From Winogradskya consettensis (GTDB taxonomy: Bacteria > Actinomycetota > Actinomycetes > Mycobacteriales > Micromonosporaceae): a DNA stretch of 64,000 nucleotides. The position numbers were made by a program, and so were the translations under genes. The stretch spans positions 124,001 through 188,000 of the forward strand of contig NZ_BOQP01000046.1 in NCBI RefSeq assembly GCF_018332715.1. The letters are read 5' to 3'. The notes beneath the pieces were generated by a model. That model did no database searches, was not told the DNA's origin, and was given only the letters and a program-made list of their open reading frames with translations. Below are positions 40,780-50,186 of the stretch, piece after piece (within the stretch, counting starts at the first letter, position 1; each line of letters begins with the position of its first letter).

Positions 40780-42402
40780 TCAGGCCATGTGCGGGTAGCG
40801 GTGGTCGGTCGCGGGGACGAAGGTCTCCTTGATCGAGCGGGCGCTGGTCCAGCGGCGCAGGTTCGAGGATGCGCCGGCCTTGTCGTTGGTGCCCGAGGCG
40901 CGGGCGCCACCGAAGGGCTGCTGGCCGACGACGGCGCCGGTGGGCTTGTCGTTGATGTAGAAGTTGCCCGCCGCGTTGCGCAGGAAGTGCTGGGCGTGGG
41001 CGATGGCGGTCCGGTCCTGGGCGATGATCGCGCCGGTCAGGGCGTAGGGCGCGGCGGACTCCATCTGGCGCAGAACCTTGTCGTAATCCGCGTCGTCGTA
41101 GACGTGGACGGCGAGGACCGGGCCGAAGAACTCCGTGGTGAACACGGCGTTGCCCGGGTCGGTGCCCTCGATGATCGTGGGCCGCACGAAGTAGCCCACC
41201 GAGTCGTCGGCAGTGCCACCGGCGACCACGGTCAGCGTGCTGTCCTGCTTCGCGCCGTCGAGGACCTTCGCGAGGCGGTCGTACGACTTGCGGTCGATGA
41301 CGGCGCCGCCGAAGTTGGTGAAGTCGGTGACGTCGCCGTAGGCCAGCCCGTCGGTCAGCGCCACGATCTCGTCGCGGATCTTCGCCCAGACACTGCGGGG
41401 GACGTACGCGCGTGACGCCGCCGAGCACTTCTGGCCCTGGTATTCGAACGCGCCCCGGATCATCGCGGTACGCAGCACGTCCGGGTCGGCCGACGGGTGC
41501 GCGACGATGAAGTCCTTGCCGCCGGTCTCACCCACGAGCCGGGGGTATCCGCGGTACGAGCCGATGTTCTCGCCGACCGTCTTCCACAGGTGCTGGAACA
41601 CCGCGGTGGAGCCGGTGAAGTGGATGCCGGCGAGGTCCCGGTCGGCGAGCACCACGTCGGACACCGCGAGACCGTCGCCGGGCAGCATGTTGATGACGCC
41701 GGCGGGCAGCCCGGCCGCTTCGAGCAGGCGCATGGTGAAGTGCGCCGACAGCTGCTGGGTGGGTGCTGGCTTCCAGACGACCGTGTTGCCCATCAGCGCG
41801 GGGGCGGTCGGGAGGTTCGCGCCGATCGAGGTGAAGTTGAACGGCGTGACCGCGTAGACGAAGCCTTCGAGCGGGCGGTGGTCGAGCCGGTTCCACATGC
41901 CGGGGCCGGAGACGGGCTGCTCGGCGTAGATCTCGGTCGCGAAGTGCACGTTGTAGCGCCAGAAGTCGATCAGCTCGCACGCGGCGTCGATCTCGGCCTG
42001 GTACGACGTCTTGCTCTGCCCGAGCATGGTCGTGGCGTTGATCGTCTGGCGCCACGGGCCGGCGAGCAGGTCGGCGGCCTTCAGGAAGACGGCGGCGCGG
42101 TCCTCGAACGACAGCTCGGACCAGCCGGGGGCGGCGGCCTTCGCGGCGGCGACGGCGGCCTGCGCGTCCGCGCCGGTCGAGTGCGCGGAGACACCGAGCA
42201 CGCGGGCGTGGTCGTGGGGCACGACGACGTCGAAGGACGCGCCGCCGGCCATCCGCTGCTCGCCGTCGATGGTGGCGGTCAGCTCCGCACCATCTTTGAA
42301 GCCGGACAGTTCGGCAACGAGCGCGGCACGCTCGGCGGAGTCGGGGGCGTAGTCCTTCACCGGCTCGTTGCGCGGCGGGGGAGTCTGAGCGATCGAGTTC
42401 AT
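40780..42402 (-). CDS. pruA: L-glutamate gamma-semialdehyde dehydrogenase (P5C dehydrogenase)
   Basis: A 540-residue NAD-dependent aldehyde dehydrogenase that converts glutamate semialdehyde/P5C to glutamate, the second step of proline catabolism. Key segments: TPFNFTSIGANLPTAPALMGN (substrate/NAD pocket), IHFTGSTAVFQHLW, the general-base Glu in VGETGGKDF and the nucleophile Cys in FEYQGQKCSAASRAY. The long N-terminal region and the QPFGGARASGTNDKAG end are typical of the P5CDH branch. It lies 12 nt downstream of putA in the same operon and opposes the PucR gene. Confidence 0.96.
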   Translation of the reverse strand: MNSIAQTPPPRNEPVKDYAPDSAERAALVAELSGFKDGAELTATIDGEQRMAGGASFDVVVPHDHARVLGVSAHSTGADAQAAVAAAKAAAPGWSELSFEDRAAVFLKAADLLAGPWRQTINATTMLGQSKTSYQAEIDAACELIDFWRYNVHFATEIYAEQPVSGPGMWNRLDHRPLEGFVYAVTPFNFTSIGANLPTAPALMGNTVVWKPAPTQQLSAHFTMRLLEAAGLPAGVINMLPGDGLAVSDVVLADRDLAGIHFTGSTAVFQHLWKTVGENIGSYRGYPRLVGETGGKDFIVAHPSADPDVLRTAMIRGAFEYQGQKCSAASRAYVPRSVWAKIRDEIVALTDGLAYGDVTDFTNFGGAVIDRKSYDRLAKVLDGAKQDSTLTVVAGGTADDSVGYFVRPTIIEGTDPGNAVFTTEFFGPVLAVHVYDDADYDKVLRQMESAAPYALTGAIIAQDRTAIAHAQHFLRNAAGNFYINDKPTGAVVGQQPFGGARASGTNDKAGASSNLRRWTSARSIKETFVPATDHRYPHMA

Positions 42403-42414
42403 GGCGAAGGTTCC

Positions 42415-43335
42415 TTAGCTGGCGGAGACGAGAGAGCGGAGGAAGAAGCCCATGTTGGCGGGGCGCTCGGCGAGCCGCCGGGAGAAGTAGCCGTACCAGT
42501 CGGTGCCGTAGGGGACGTACACCCGTACGGTATGACCGGCGTCGGCCAGCCGCAGCTGCTCGCCGGTGCGGATGCCGTACAGCATCTGAAATTCGGATTC
42601 CGAGCCCGCCGGCGTCAGGACCTGCTCGGCGATCCGGATGATCCGCGGGTCGTGGGTCGCGACCATCGGGTACGCCGGGGACTCCGCGAGAATCCGCAGG
42701 TTCCGCACGTACGCGCGGTCCACGTCGGCCTTCACCTGATACGCGACGCTTGCGGGCTCGGCGTACGCGCCCTTGACCAGCCGGATCCGCGACCCGTCGA
42801 CGGCCAGCTCGCGCACATCGCCCTCGGTGCGGTGCAGCATCGCCTGCAGCACGCAGCCCGCCCGCGGGAAGTCGGCCCGCAGCGTGCGCAGCGTCTCGAG
42901 GGTGTCGTCGACGGTGGTGTGGTCCTCCATGTCGAGCGTGACGTCGACGCCGTGCCGGTAGGCGTGCGCGGCCAGGTCCCACACCGCCTCGGTCGCCCGC
43001 GCCGGCCCCTCAGCGCCCAGCGACTGCCCGAGCGCGGAAAGCTTCACGGAGATCTCATTGCCATCGGCCAGGCCGGCATCAGCCAACCGATTGATCAGTA
43101 CGCGGTAAGCGCCGACGGTCACCTGAGCCTGCGCCGCGTCGGTGATGTCCTCACCGAGGTGATCGAGCGTGACCCGCAACCCGTCGTCATGCAGCGCCTT
43201 GATCGAGGCCAGCACCGATTCGACGTCCTCGCCGGCGATGAACCGCGACACCACGGGCCGGCTGAGCGGGCTCGCCGTCACCGTCGTACGCACCGCGGGG
43301 TTGCCGGCGACTGCCAGCACCATTCGACCGAACAC
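42415..43335 (-). CDS. putA: Proline dehydrogenase
   Basis: A 306-residue monofunctional FAD enzyme oxidising proline to P5C. From GTG 43335 it begins MFGRMVLAVAGNPAVRTTVT, as other actinobacterial PRODHs do. TIM-barrel landmarks are LDHLGEDI, ISVKLSALGQSLG, DVTLDMEDHTT, SRIRLVKGAYAEPASVAY and MVATHDPRII, with the C-terminal YGTDWYGYFSRRLAERPAN motif binding proline and FAD. It is the first gene of the putA-pruA operon, placed opposite the PucR regulator. Confidence 0.95.
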   Translation of the reverse strand: MFGRMVLAVAGNPAVRTTVTASPLSRPVVSRFIAGEDVESVLASIKALHDDGLRVTLDHLGEDITDAAQAQVTVGAYRVLINRLADAGLADGNEISVKLSALGQSLGAEGPARATEAVWDLAAHAYRHGVDVTLDMEDHTTVDDTLETLRTLRADFPRAGCVLQAMLHRTEGDVRELAVDGSRIRLVKGAYAEPASVAYQVKADVDRAYVRNLRILAESPAYPMVATHDPRIIRIAEQVLTPAGSESEFQMLYGIRTGEQLRLADAGHTVRVYVPYGTDWYGYFSRRLAERPANMGFFLRSLVSAS

Positions 43336-43410
43336 GGCATCCTCCTTCGGGCCTCAGCCTCTCCTGAGTGCGACGTTAGAGAGCCCGATCGTCCGCCCCT
43401 AGATACAGAA

Positions 43411-43438
43411 GTAAGACACTGCCCGGCCCCTGTCATAC
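43411..43438. promoter_or_regulatory. Dyad between putA and the PucR gene
   Basis: GTAAGACA (43411-43418) and TGTCATAC (43431-43438) form an inverted repeat with one mismatch and a 12-nt spacer. It ends 7 nt before the pucR start and 76 nt before putA, a sensible place for a regulator controlling both directions. Confidence 0.55.
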
Positions 43439-43444
43439 ATTTGG

Positions 43445-44584
43445 ATGATGAGCGACGCGAGCCCGATCCAGATCCAGGAACTGGTCGACATCGTGGCCGC
43501 CCGCACCGGCGCCCCGACCACCCTCGAGGACCGCGAGCTGCACCTGGTCGCCTCCTCCGGCCACGAGGGCGCCGTCGACGAGGTCCGCCGCCGCTCGATC
43601 ATGCGCCGCCGCTCCAGCCCCGACGTCCAGCGCCTGTTCGCCAGCTTCGGCATCGCCGCCGCCGAGGAACCCCTGCGCATCCCCGGCAACGCCATGCCCG
43701 GCCTGTTCGCCCGGTGGTGCGTGCCGGTGCGGTGGCGCGGGGTCGCGTACGGCTATCTGTGGCTCCTCGACCCGGACGAAACGGTCCCGGTCTCGGCCGT
43801 CCGCGCTGTCGCCGACATCGTCGACCAGCTCGCGGTGTCGATGGCCCGCCGCGCCCGAGCCAGCGACCACACCTCCTGGGCCGTCCCCGAGCTGCTGTCC
43901 GCGGACGCCGGCGCCCGCGCCCGAGCAGCCGAAGAACTCCAGCGCGACGGCCTGATCCCCGCCACCCGCGACATCACCGTCGTCGGCCTGGCCCGCCACG
44001 ACGGCGGCCCGGTCGGCCCGGTCAACACCTGGCTCCTGCCCCGCGGCGTCCTCAGCGCCCCCATCGGCCAGCGCGGCGCCCTGGTCTTCTCCTCCGGCCC
44101 GGACACCGCCCCCGACATCGCCGACCGCGCGGCCCGCTCCCTGCTCGCCGAGCACACCAGCGGCGTAGCGGCAGGAATCTCCGGCCCGGTCCCCGCCACC
44201 GACGGCCACACCGCCTGGCGCCAGGTCGACGCCGCGCTGCGGGTCGCCCTCCACGACGGCGCGGGCGCGGTCACCGTACGGTCATGGTCAGATCTCGGTG
44301 TCCTGCGCCTGCTGTCGTTCGCCGAACCGGACACCCTGGTCACAGCCCTGTCCGACCCCCGCGCCCAAAGCCTCCTCACCGGCGACCCCGACCTGCTCCG
44401 CACCGCCCGCACCTACCTCGACCTGGCGGGCAACGCCCAGCGCACGGCGGCAGCCCTCTCCATCCACCGCCAAACCCTCTACCACCGCCTACGCCGCATC
44501 ACGGCCCTGACCGGCTACGACCTCGACACCGGCCCCGACCGCCTCACCCTCCACCTGGTCCTGAGCCTGTCCGACTTCCGCTGA
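43445..44584 (+). CDS. PucR-family regulator, probably of proline use
   Basis: A 379-residue regulator with ATG at 43445 or 43448. The N-terminal two thirds resemble the GAF/CdaR-like sensory part of PutR-type proteins (WCVPVRWRGVAYGYLWLLD), and the C-terminal PucR helix-turn-helix reads LDLAGNAQRTAAALSIHRQTLYHRLRRI. In other actinobacteria a PucR/PutR activator next to put genes induces them when proline is present; the divergent arrangement here supports the same role. Direct evidence for the effector is lacking. Confidence 0.88.
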   Translation: MMSDASPIQIQELVDIVAARTGAPTTLEDRELHLVASSGHEGAVDEVRRRSIMRRRSSPDVQRLFASFGIAAAEEPLRIPGNAMPGLFARWCVPVRWRGVAYGYLWLLDPDETVPVSAVRAVADIVDQLAVSMARRARASDHTSWAVPELLSADAGARARAAEELQRDGLIPATRDITVVGLARHDGGPVGPVNTWLLPRGVLSAPIGQRGALVFSSGPDTAPDIADRAARSLLAEHTSGVAAGISGPVPATDGHTAWRQVDAALRVALHDGAGAVTVRSWSDLGVLRLLSFAEPDTLVTALSDPRAQSLLTGDPDLLRTARTYLDLAGNAQRTAAALSIHRQTLYHRLRRITALTGYDLDTGPDRLTLHLVLSLSDFR

Positions 44585-44728
44585 CCCAGCGTCACATGCC
44601 TGCGCGTCAGCCGCGATCCCTCAGGTTCTGACGGTCATCGTCATACCTGACCCGTTCAGCAGTTGTCGGAAGGCTGACCTGCGGGAAAGGCTCTGGCTTC
44701 CGGCCCTCGGGCGGTCGAGGATGACCGT

Positions 44729-45571
44729 ATGGAGTTGACAGAAGGGGCAGCCCGGAGCGCGCGGGTGGCGGCGGTGTTCGATCGAGTCGCGGATGTTTAT
44801 GACCGCGTGGGGATACCGTGGTTCACGCCCATCGCGCAGGAGCTGGTGCGCCTCGCGGTGCCCGGAAGGGGCGAGCGGGTCCTCGATGTCGGATGCGGAC
44901 GGGGGGCCGCTACCGTCGCGCTGGCGGAGGCGGTCGGCGGCGACGGACACGTCACCGGGATCGACCTGTCGCCGAGAATGATCGAGGCGTGCCGAGCCGA
45001 CATCGCCGGTCTCGGTCTGTCGAACGTCGAGGTTCGGGTCATGGATGCCTCGTCTCCATCGTTGCCGACGGCCGGGTACGACCTCGTGGTGTCGTCTTTG
45101 GTCGTGTTCTTTCTGCCGGATCCGCTGGCTGCCCTCACTGCATGGCGGCGCCTGCTCGTCGCGCCGGGCGGTCGGCTCGCGATTTCGACGTTCGCGGCTC
45201 GTGATTCGGTGTGGGATGCCGTCGACGCGACTTTCCAGCCGTATCTGCCCGCGGGAATGCTCGATGCCAGGACGACGGGTGCCGCTGGGCCGTTCAGCAC
45301 CGACGCGGGTGTCGAAGAACTGGTCGGAGCGGCCGGATACACCGGCGTGCGGACGCACCTCCCCAGCATCGAGGTGACCTTCGCCGACGTCGACGACTGG
45401 TATGCCTTCAGCAGGTCACACGGCCAGCGAGCGATGTGGGACGCCATTCCGGCGGCTGACCACGAAGCTGTCAAAGCCCTCGCCGGGAAGCACCTCGACC
45501 AGGCCCGCGGAACCGATGGCCGGATACACCTGAGCCAGCAGGTGCGTTGCACCCTGGCCACGTCGGGGTGA
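44729..45571 (+). CDS. Class I SAM-dependent methyltransferase
   Basis: A 280-residue protein with the UbiE/Methyltransf_11 layout. Motif I is VLDVGCGRGAATVALAEAVGG, then GIDLSPRMIEACRADIAG, VEVRVMDASSPSLPTAGYDLVV (motif II) and LVAPGGRLAISTF (post-II). The C-terminal 100 residues (SIEVTFADVDDWYAFSRSHGQRAMW) form a small cap, as in small-molecule O- or C-methyltransferases. The substrate is unknown. Its start has no strong ribosome site, and the codon use is a little less GC-biased than the neighbours. Confidence 0.88.
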   Translation: MELTEGAARSARVAAVFDRVADVYDRVGIPWFTPIAQELVRLAVPGRGERVLDVGCGRGAATVALAEAVGGDGHVTGIDLSPRMIEACRADIAGLGLSNVEVRVMDASSPSLPTAGYDLVVSSLVVFFLPDPLAALTAWRRLLVAPGGRLAISTFAARDSVWDAVDATFQPYLPAGMLDARTTGAAGPFSTDAGVEELVGAAGYTGVRTHLPSIEVTFADVDDWYAFSRSHGQRAMWDAIPAADHEAVKALAGKHLDQARGTDGRIHLSQQVRCTLATSG

Positions 45572-45737
45572 CCGTCGGGAGCGACGGCGAGCCGGTTGGG
45601 CCCCTGCCTCCTGAGGCCGGTCAGGCGCTGCCCGGAGTTTTGATCTCCGTGCCGGAACGGAACTCTTGGGGGCAAAGGGTCGCCCTCGGCAAGTACGGTT
45701 GTCCTGTTGGTGTCGATTCGCGTTCGGGGGTGCGCTC

Positions 45738-48700
45738 GTGTCGTCCGGTTCCGGCTCGGACCCGCACATGCTGGCGCTGCTCCGCGCCATGCGCCTGCGC
45801 CTGGCCGCCCCGGACGCCGCGGCAGCCGGAGCCGCCGACGTCGCAGCCGCCCTCGGCGGTGCCCTTCCGCAGACCCCCGAGCTCCCGGATTCTGCCCCCC
45901 ATGAGGCGCTCCATCCCGAGCTGATGGTCCACCCGAGCTGGCCGGAACACCACGAGCTCCCCTCGGCCGAGCCACCAGCACTTCCGGCCGCCCACCCGTT
46001 CCGCGACTTCGCCCCACCGGCTGTCCCGCGCGAAGCCCACGAGTCCGCCAACGCCCCGGCGGCCCCGACCGCCCGCTTCGGCACGCTTCCAGGCGGCGGT
46101 CGTCCCTCTCAGCCTCCACCTTCCCAGCCCCCACCTGCCTCACCCGGTCCTTCTTCTTCGCCGGGTTCGTCGTCGACGGGCGCGGGGGGAGCGGTGCCGG
46201 GCGGCGGCGCGCCGATCGTGGACGGCCCGGCCGGCACCCGGGCCGCCACACCGAGCGCGGAGACGCCGGTGCTGCGGCCACAGCCGCCGGTGGCGGACTT
46301 CGACCCCGGACACCTGATGGACCTCCTGCCCGATGACTTCGGCGTCCCCGCCCGCTTCCAGCGCAGCGGCCCCGCCACCACGGACCCACCACCCCACCTG
46401 ATCCCACCCGACACGAGAGCAACGCCCGGCGGCCCGGCATCGGGCACCGCAGGCGGCGGGGTTCCCGGTGGCGGAACATTCGGTGGTCGGACGGTGAGTG
46501 GCGGCAATGCCGGGGGCGCCGGCTTCCCGGGTGGCGCGCTCGGTGGAGGCGCACCGGGAGATGGCGCGAGCGGTGTAACGGGACGTGGCGGACCACCTGG
46601 CGGTGGGGCGCCCGGCACGCGGAGCCCGGGAGCGGGCATCCCCGGCATGGCAGTCCCCGGAACGATCCTTCCCGGCAGCGCCCCACCGGGCAGCGCGGGT
46701 AACGGCGTTCCCGGTTTCCATCCCGGCGGAAGCTCTCCCGGATCGCTCTACCCGGCTGCTCCCGGCTCCGGCGCCACCACCCCGCCCGGCTCGATGCCCA
46801 CCCGGCCCGGCTCAACGCCCACCATGTCCGGCCCGATGCCTACCCTGCCCGGCTCATCGCCTGGCGCGTCTGGCTCAATGCCCGGCCTGCCCGGCTCGAT
46901 GCCCAGTCCGACCGGGCCGGGTCTGCCCGGCACAAATCCTCCCGGGACCACCATGCCGGGGACCACCATGCCCGGGGCCACGCGGCCGGGTGCCAACCCA
47001 CGTCCAGGTTCAGCCCTGGCAGGTACCCAGCCCGGCGCGGGCGTCCCAGGAGCTCAGCCAGGAACGGGCCTGACGGGGATCCAGCCCGGAGCAGGCATAC
47101 CCGGAGCAGGCATACCCGGAGCGGGATTGCCCGGAGCGGGTCTGCCGGGTACCCCGCCAGGCTCAGGACCGGCAGGGACTCCGCCACGGACCGGCCTGCC
47201 GGGAATTCGGCCGGGCGCGGCGGCGGCGCTCCCAGGAGCTCAGCCAGGGACGGCACTGCCAGGGACAGCACTGCCAGGGACAGCACTGCCAGGTACAGCG
47301 CTGCCAGGGGCGCCGACGCCGGCAGGTTTGCCGGCGGGATCGCGGCCGGGGCTGCCTCCCTGGGCGGCGAACCTCCCCGCGGTGCCTGGGGGCGGGGGAG
47401 CGAGCGCTGGGCTCCCCGGCGTACCGATGAAAGGTTCGACCATTGCCTACCCGCCGGGAGCGGGACCCTGGCCCGGTGGACTGCAGCAGGGTGGCCTGCA
47501 GCAGGGTGGCCTGCAGCAGGGTGGCCTGCAGCCCACCGGACTGCCGCGGGCGTCGAGTCAGCCGATCGAGGGGATTCCGCCGATCGGTGGGCCGCGGCAG
47601 GTGGGGCAGCCGTGGATGGATGACGCGATCGCGGGGCTGCCGGACCTGAACGCGTTGTGGGGGATCAAGCCCCCGGCGCCGGGCCGCCCCGCGCTGCCCC
47701 CCGACGGCATGAACCCGGCCGACGACGCTGCACTCACCGAGATCCGACGGCTTCTCGGGAACAGTCTTTCGCTCGCCGGTGGGCCTGCCGAGGTCGCCGG
47801 GCGGTTACGGGCGGCGCTTGCGCAGGCTCAGCCGACGCTGTTTGCGACGTTGCCCGGTGGCCCGGCTGCCCAGGTGGAGCAACTGGCCGAGGGGCTTACC
47901 TGGCTGGTGCATCACGTGGATCAGCCGCCGTTGCTGGTTGCCGGGTTCGGGCGGCTGGGGATGGCGCTCGCGGAGAGCGGGGTGGTGCCGCAGCAGTTGC
48001 AGTTGGCGGGGGCTGCGCTGGCTGAGGCCATGCGGGCGGGGATGAGTGGGAGCGGGTTGCGGCAGGATTTTGATCAGGCTTGGCGGTCGACGTGGCAGCA
48101 CGCGTACGAGTGGGTTGCTCATGGGATGTCGGCCTCACGGTATGAGCCGATGATCTGGACCGCTGTTGTCGTGTCGCATGAGTTGCGGCGCCATGACCTG
48201 GCGGTGATCCGGTTGCGTCCGTATCTGCCGATGCCTTACCGGGCCGGGCAGTACGCGCGGGTGGAGGTGCCGGAGGTTCCCGATGTCTGGCGGCCTTACT
48301 CATTGGCAGGGTCGCCGCGCCGGGACAACGTGGTGGAGCTGCACGTCCGCGCGAAGACGGTGGACGGGGTGAGTGGCAGCCTGGTCTACCGGACCCGCGT
48401 GGGGGACACCGTGCGGATCGCGCGCGCCGAAGGGTCGATGAGCGTGCCGCGGAACGGGCGGGATCTGCTGCTGATCGGCGGGGATACGGGGGTGGCGCCG
48501 TTGAAGGCGTTGCTGACCGAGCTGGCGGTGACCGGGGATCCGCGGTCGGCGGTGCTGTTCTGGGGTGTGCGGACGCTGGCGGAGCTGTACGACATCGAGG
48601 AGATCGCGGCGATCGCGGCGGCGGCGAAGCGGGCGACCGTCATCCCGGTGGTGGCCGAGGGCGAGGCCGGACCGTACGCGTCCGGGCTGGTCACCGATGC

Positions 48701-48836
48701 GATCGCCTACTACGGGGAGTGGTCGGGGCACGACGTGTACCTGGCCGGGCCGCCGCTGATGCTGACCACCACCAGCGCGGCGTTGCACCAGCTCGGCGTG
48801 GACCCGGCCCAGATCCACCACGACTCCCCGGAATAA
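45738..48836 (+). CDS. Flavohaemoglobin-like FAD/NAD(P) oxidoreductase with long Pro-Gly-rich N-terminus
   Basis: From GTG 45738 the protein has 1,032 residues. After a short Ala-rich helix (MLALLRAMRLRLAAPD), residues about 100-640 are low-complexity: PGx repeats, copies of GAGIPGAG, GTALPGTALPG and LQQGGLQQGG, resembling collagen or elastin-like linkers. From about residue 664 a globin-like helical domain is followed by the ferredoxin-reductase module: RPYSLAGSP (FAD) near 850 and LLLIGGDTGVAPLKALL (NAD(P)) near 915, ending DVYLAGPPLMLTTTSAALHQLG. In the globin part, the GRLGMALAESGV segment lacks the proximal His expected in true flavohaemoglobins (GRRHARYGV-like), so haem binding is doubtful. 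No signal peptide. Role could be redox sensing or NO/quinone reduction; the extension may scaffold partners. Confidence 0.82.
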   Translation: MSSGSGSDPHMLALLRAMRLRLAAPDAAAAGAADVAAALGGALPQTPELPDSAPHEALHPELMVHPSWPEHHELPSAEPPALPAAHPFRDFAPPAVPREAHESANAPAAPTARFGTLPGGGRPSQPPPSQPPPASPGPSSSPGSSSTGAGGAVPGGGAPIVDGPAGTRAATPSAETPVLRPQPPVADFDPGHLMDLLPDDFGVPARFQRSGPATTDPPPHLIPPDTRATPGGPASGTAGGGVPGGGTFGGRTVSGGNAGGAGFPGGALGGGAPGDGASGVTGRGGPPGGGAPGTRSPGAGIPGMAVPGTILPGSAPPGSAGNGVPGFHPGGSSPGSLYPAAPGSGATTPPGSMPTRPGSTPTMSGPMPTLPGSSPGASGSMPGLPGSMPSPTGPGLPGTNPPGTTMPGTTMPGATRPGANPRPGSALAGTQPGAGVPGAQPGTGLTGIQPGAGIPGAGIPGAGLPGAGLPGTPPGSGPAGTPPRTGLPGIRPGAAAALPGAQPGTALPGTALPGTALPGTALPGAPTPAGLPAGSRPGLPPWAANLPAVPGGGGASAGLPGVPMKGSTIAYPPGAGPWPGGLQQGGLQQGGLQQGGLQPTGLPRASSQPIEGIPPIGGPRQVGQPWMDDAIAGLPDLNALWGIKPPAPGRPALPPDGMNPADDAALTEIRRLLGNSLSLAGGPAEVAGRLRAALAQAQPTLFATLPGGPAAQVEQLAEGLTWLVHHVDQPPLLVAGFGRLGMALAESGVVPQQLQLAGAALAEAMRAGMSGSGLRQDFDQAWRSTWQHAYEWVAHGMSASRYEPMIWTAVVVSHELRRHDLAVIRLRPYLPMPYRAGQYARVEVPEVPDVWRPYSLAGSPRRDNVVELHVRAKTVDGVSGSLVYRTRVGDTVRIARAEGSMSVPRNGRDLLLIGGDTGVAPLKALLTELAVTGDPRSAVLFWGVRTLAELYDIEEIAAIAAAAKRATVIPVVAEGEAGPYASGLVTDAIAYYGEWSGHDVYLAGPPLMLTTTSAALHQLGVDPAQIHHDSPE
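47242..47305 (+). repeat. 15-bp repeats encoding PGTAL units
   Basis: About four copies of a 15-bp unit (CACTGCCAGGGACAG type) encode successive PGTAL pentapeptides in the Pro-Gly-rich region. Confidence 0.8.
47480..47533 (+). repeat. 18-bp repeats encoding LQQGG units
   Basis: About three near-identical 18-bp copies (GACTGCAGCAGGGTGGCC type) encode GLQQGG repeats near the end of the low-complexity region. Confidence 0.85.
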
Positions 48837-48839
48837 CAG

Positions 48840-50150
48840 CTACAGGACCAGGGACAGAGCCTTCGCGTACGCCGGGGGCACGAAATTCTCGCCACCGGGA
48901 GTGAGCACAGCGTCCCGTGACGCCGCGGCCCACCCGGCCACCGGCACCGCAGCGCGCAGCGCCGTCACCACGGGTGCGTCCGCCCACTGCGGGTCGTCGG
49001 CGAGCATGGTCAGCGCGACCAGGGACTCCTCGACCTCGCCGACGCACTCGAACGGCTTGTGGGCGTCGATGCCGAGCAGTTCCAGATAGCCCGGGACCTG
49101 CGCGGGATCGGCGAACAGGTCGGTTCCGAAGATCCGGGTGAGCCGTTCGCGGGGCATCGCCGGGGCCATGGCCAGCGCGACGAACCGGCACTTGGGGCAG
49201 TCGCCGCACCAGTGGGCGGTGGGGTCGTGCAGCTTGAACGCCTTGTTGCAGCTGGTGACCACGTCGTCGTACGCGTCGAAGCGGGCGAACAACTGCGCGA
49301 TGTGCAGCTCGGACAGCGACCGCAGCAGCGAGAAGTACGGCTCGGTCAGCCCGACGTAGCTGATGACCGCGTCGCGCAGCAGCCCCTCGGCGGCGAGGCC
49401 CTTGGACCACTGGTGGTTGATCTCGTGACCGTTCCAGATCAGGTTCGGGTCGGAGGCGGAGCGCTCGTTGGACATCACGACCGGGCCGAGGCCGTGCAGG
49501 ACGGCGGTGGCGATCGCGATCAGCGAGTTGATCGCGGTGACCGGGATGTGGCCGTTGCGGGCGCCGGCCTTGTTCAGCTCGAACAGGTGCGGGTCGAGTT
49601 TGCGCCGGGCGGCCAGCGCCGGGATGCCCGAGGCGGCGTTGACGTTGACGATGACCGGGTTGGGGTTCACCGAGAACGGCACCGGGTCGAGGCCGGCCGC
49701 GCGCAGGATCTCCAGCGTGACGATCGAGTCCTTGCCGCCGCCCACCGCCGACAGGGGACGCCCCTCGGAGTTGTCGATCGAGGCTGCCGGGTCGCTCAGG
49801 CCGGGGACGGTCACGGTCATGTCCAGCACGTACGGCAGCTGGTTCACGTACGCGTACTCTCCGAGCCCTTTGCTGTAGAGCGCGCTGAGAAGCGCCTGGG
49901 CCTCGGCAGTCACCGCCTTGGGCGCCTCGATGCGCGTGGGGGCGCCGACCTTGTAGTAGCTGACCCCGGCGACGACGTGCAGCAGGTCGAGCACCCGGTA
50001 GAAGGCGTCCGTGGGCTCAGGGCCGGCCGGGAACGTGATCGTCTCCGTGAAGGACTCCGGGGACTCGCCGTCGAGCAGGTAGTCGAACGTCGCAACCCCG
50101 GTAGCGGGGTCGTACGCGTACGAGGGAAAACGCATGACGTCGAACTGCAC
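48840..50150 (-). CDS. murL: UDP-MurNAc-L-Ala-L-Glu epimerase MurL
   Basis: A 436-residue protein matching MurL, which epimerises the terminal L-Glu of UDP-MurNAc-L-Ala-L-Glu to D-Glu in an ATP-dependent reaction, an alternative to glutamate racemase. The PP-loop-type motif SAVGGGKDS with Lys140 fits the ATP pyrophosphatase fold. The HWCGDCPKCRFVALA segment carries a Cys cluster, and NRNGH-like (ARNGHIPVTAINSLIAIA) and SNERSASDPNLIWNG segments are as I recall from the family. The neighbouring divergent murD2 strengthens the call. It is convergent with the flavohaemoglobin gene, stops 3 nt apart. Confidence 0.87.
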   Translation of the reverse strand: MQFDVMRFPSYAYDPATGVATFDYLLDGESPESFTETITFPAGPEPTDAFYRVLDLLHVVAGVSYYKVGAPTRIEAPKAVTAEAQALLSALYSKGLGEYAYVNQLPYVLDMTVTVPGLSDPAASIDNSEGRPLSAVGGGKDSIVTLEILRAAGLDPVPFSVNPNPVIVNVNAASGIPALAARRKLDPHLFELNKAGARNGHIPVTAINSLIAIATAVLHGLGPVVMSNERSASDPNLIWNGHEINHQWSKGLAAEGLLRDAVISYVGLTEPYFSLLRSLSELHIAQLFARFDAYDDVVTSCNKAFKLHDPTAHWCGDCPKCRFVALAMAPAMPRERLTRIFGTDLFADPAQVPGYLELLGIDAHKPFECVGEVEESLVALTMLADDPQWADAPVVTALRAAVPVAGWAAASRDAVLTPGGENFVPPAYAKALSLVL

Positions 50151-50186
50151 CCGAAGCTCCTGTCCTGTGACCGACGGGCAATACTA

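Noticed and set aside
41497..44631. Long plus-strand frame opposite pruA and putA and across the PucR gene
   Set aside because: Translation is Arg/Pro/His-rich; the pruA, putA and pucR genes explain the region.
44797..46815. Minus-strand frame opposite the methyltransferase and Pro-Gly-rich gene
   Set aside because: Low-complexity shadow without ribosome site or domain.
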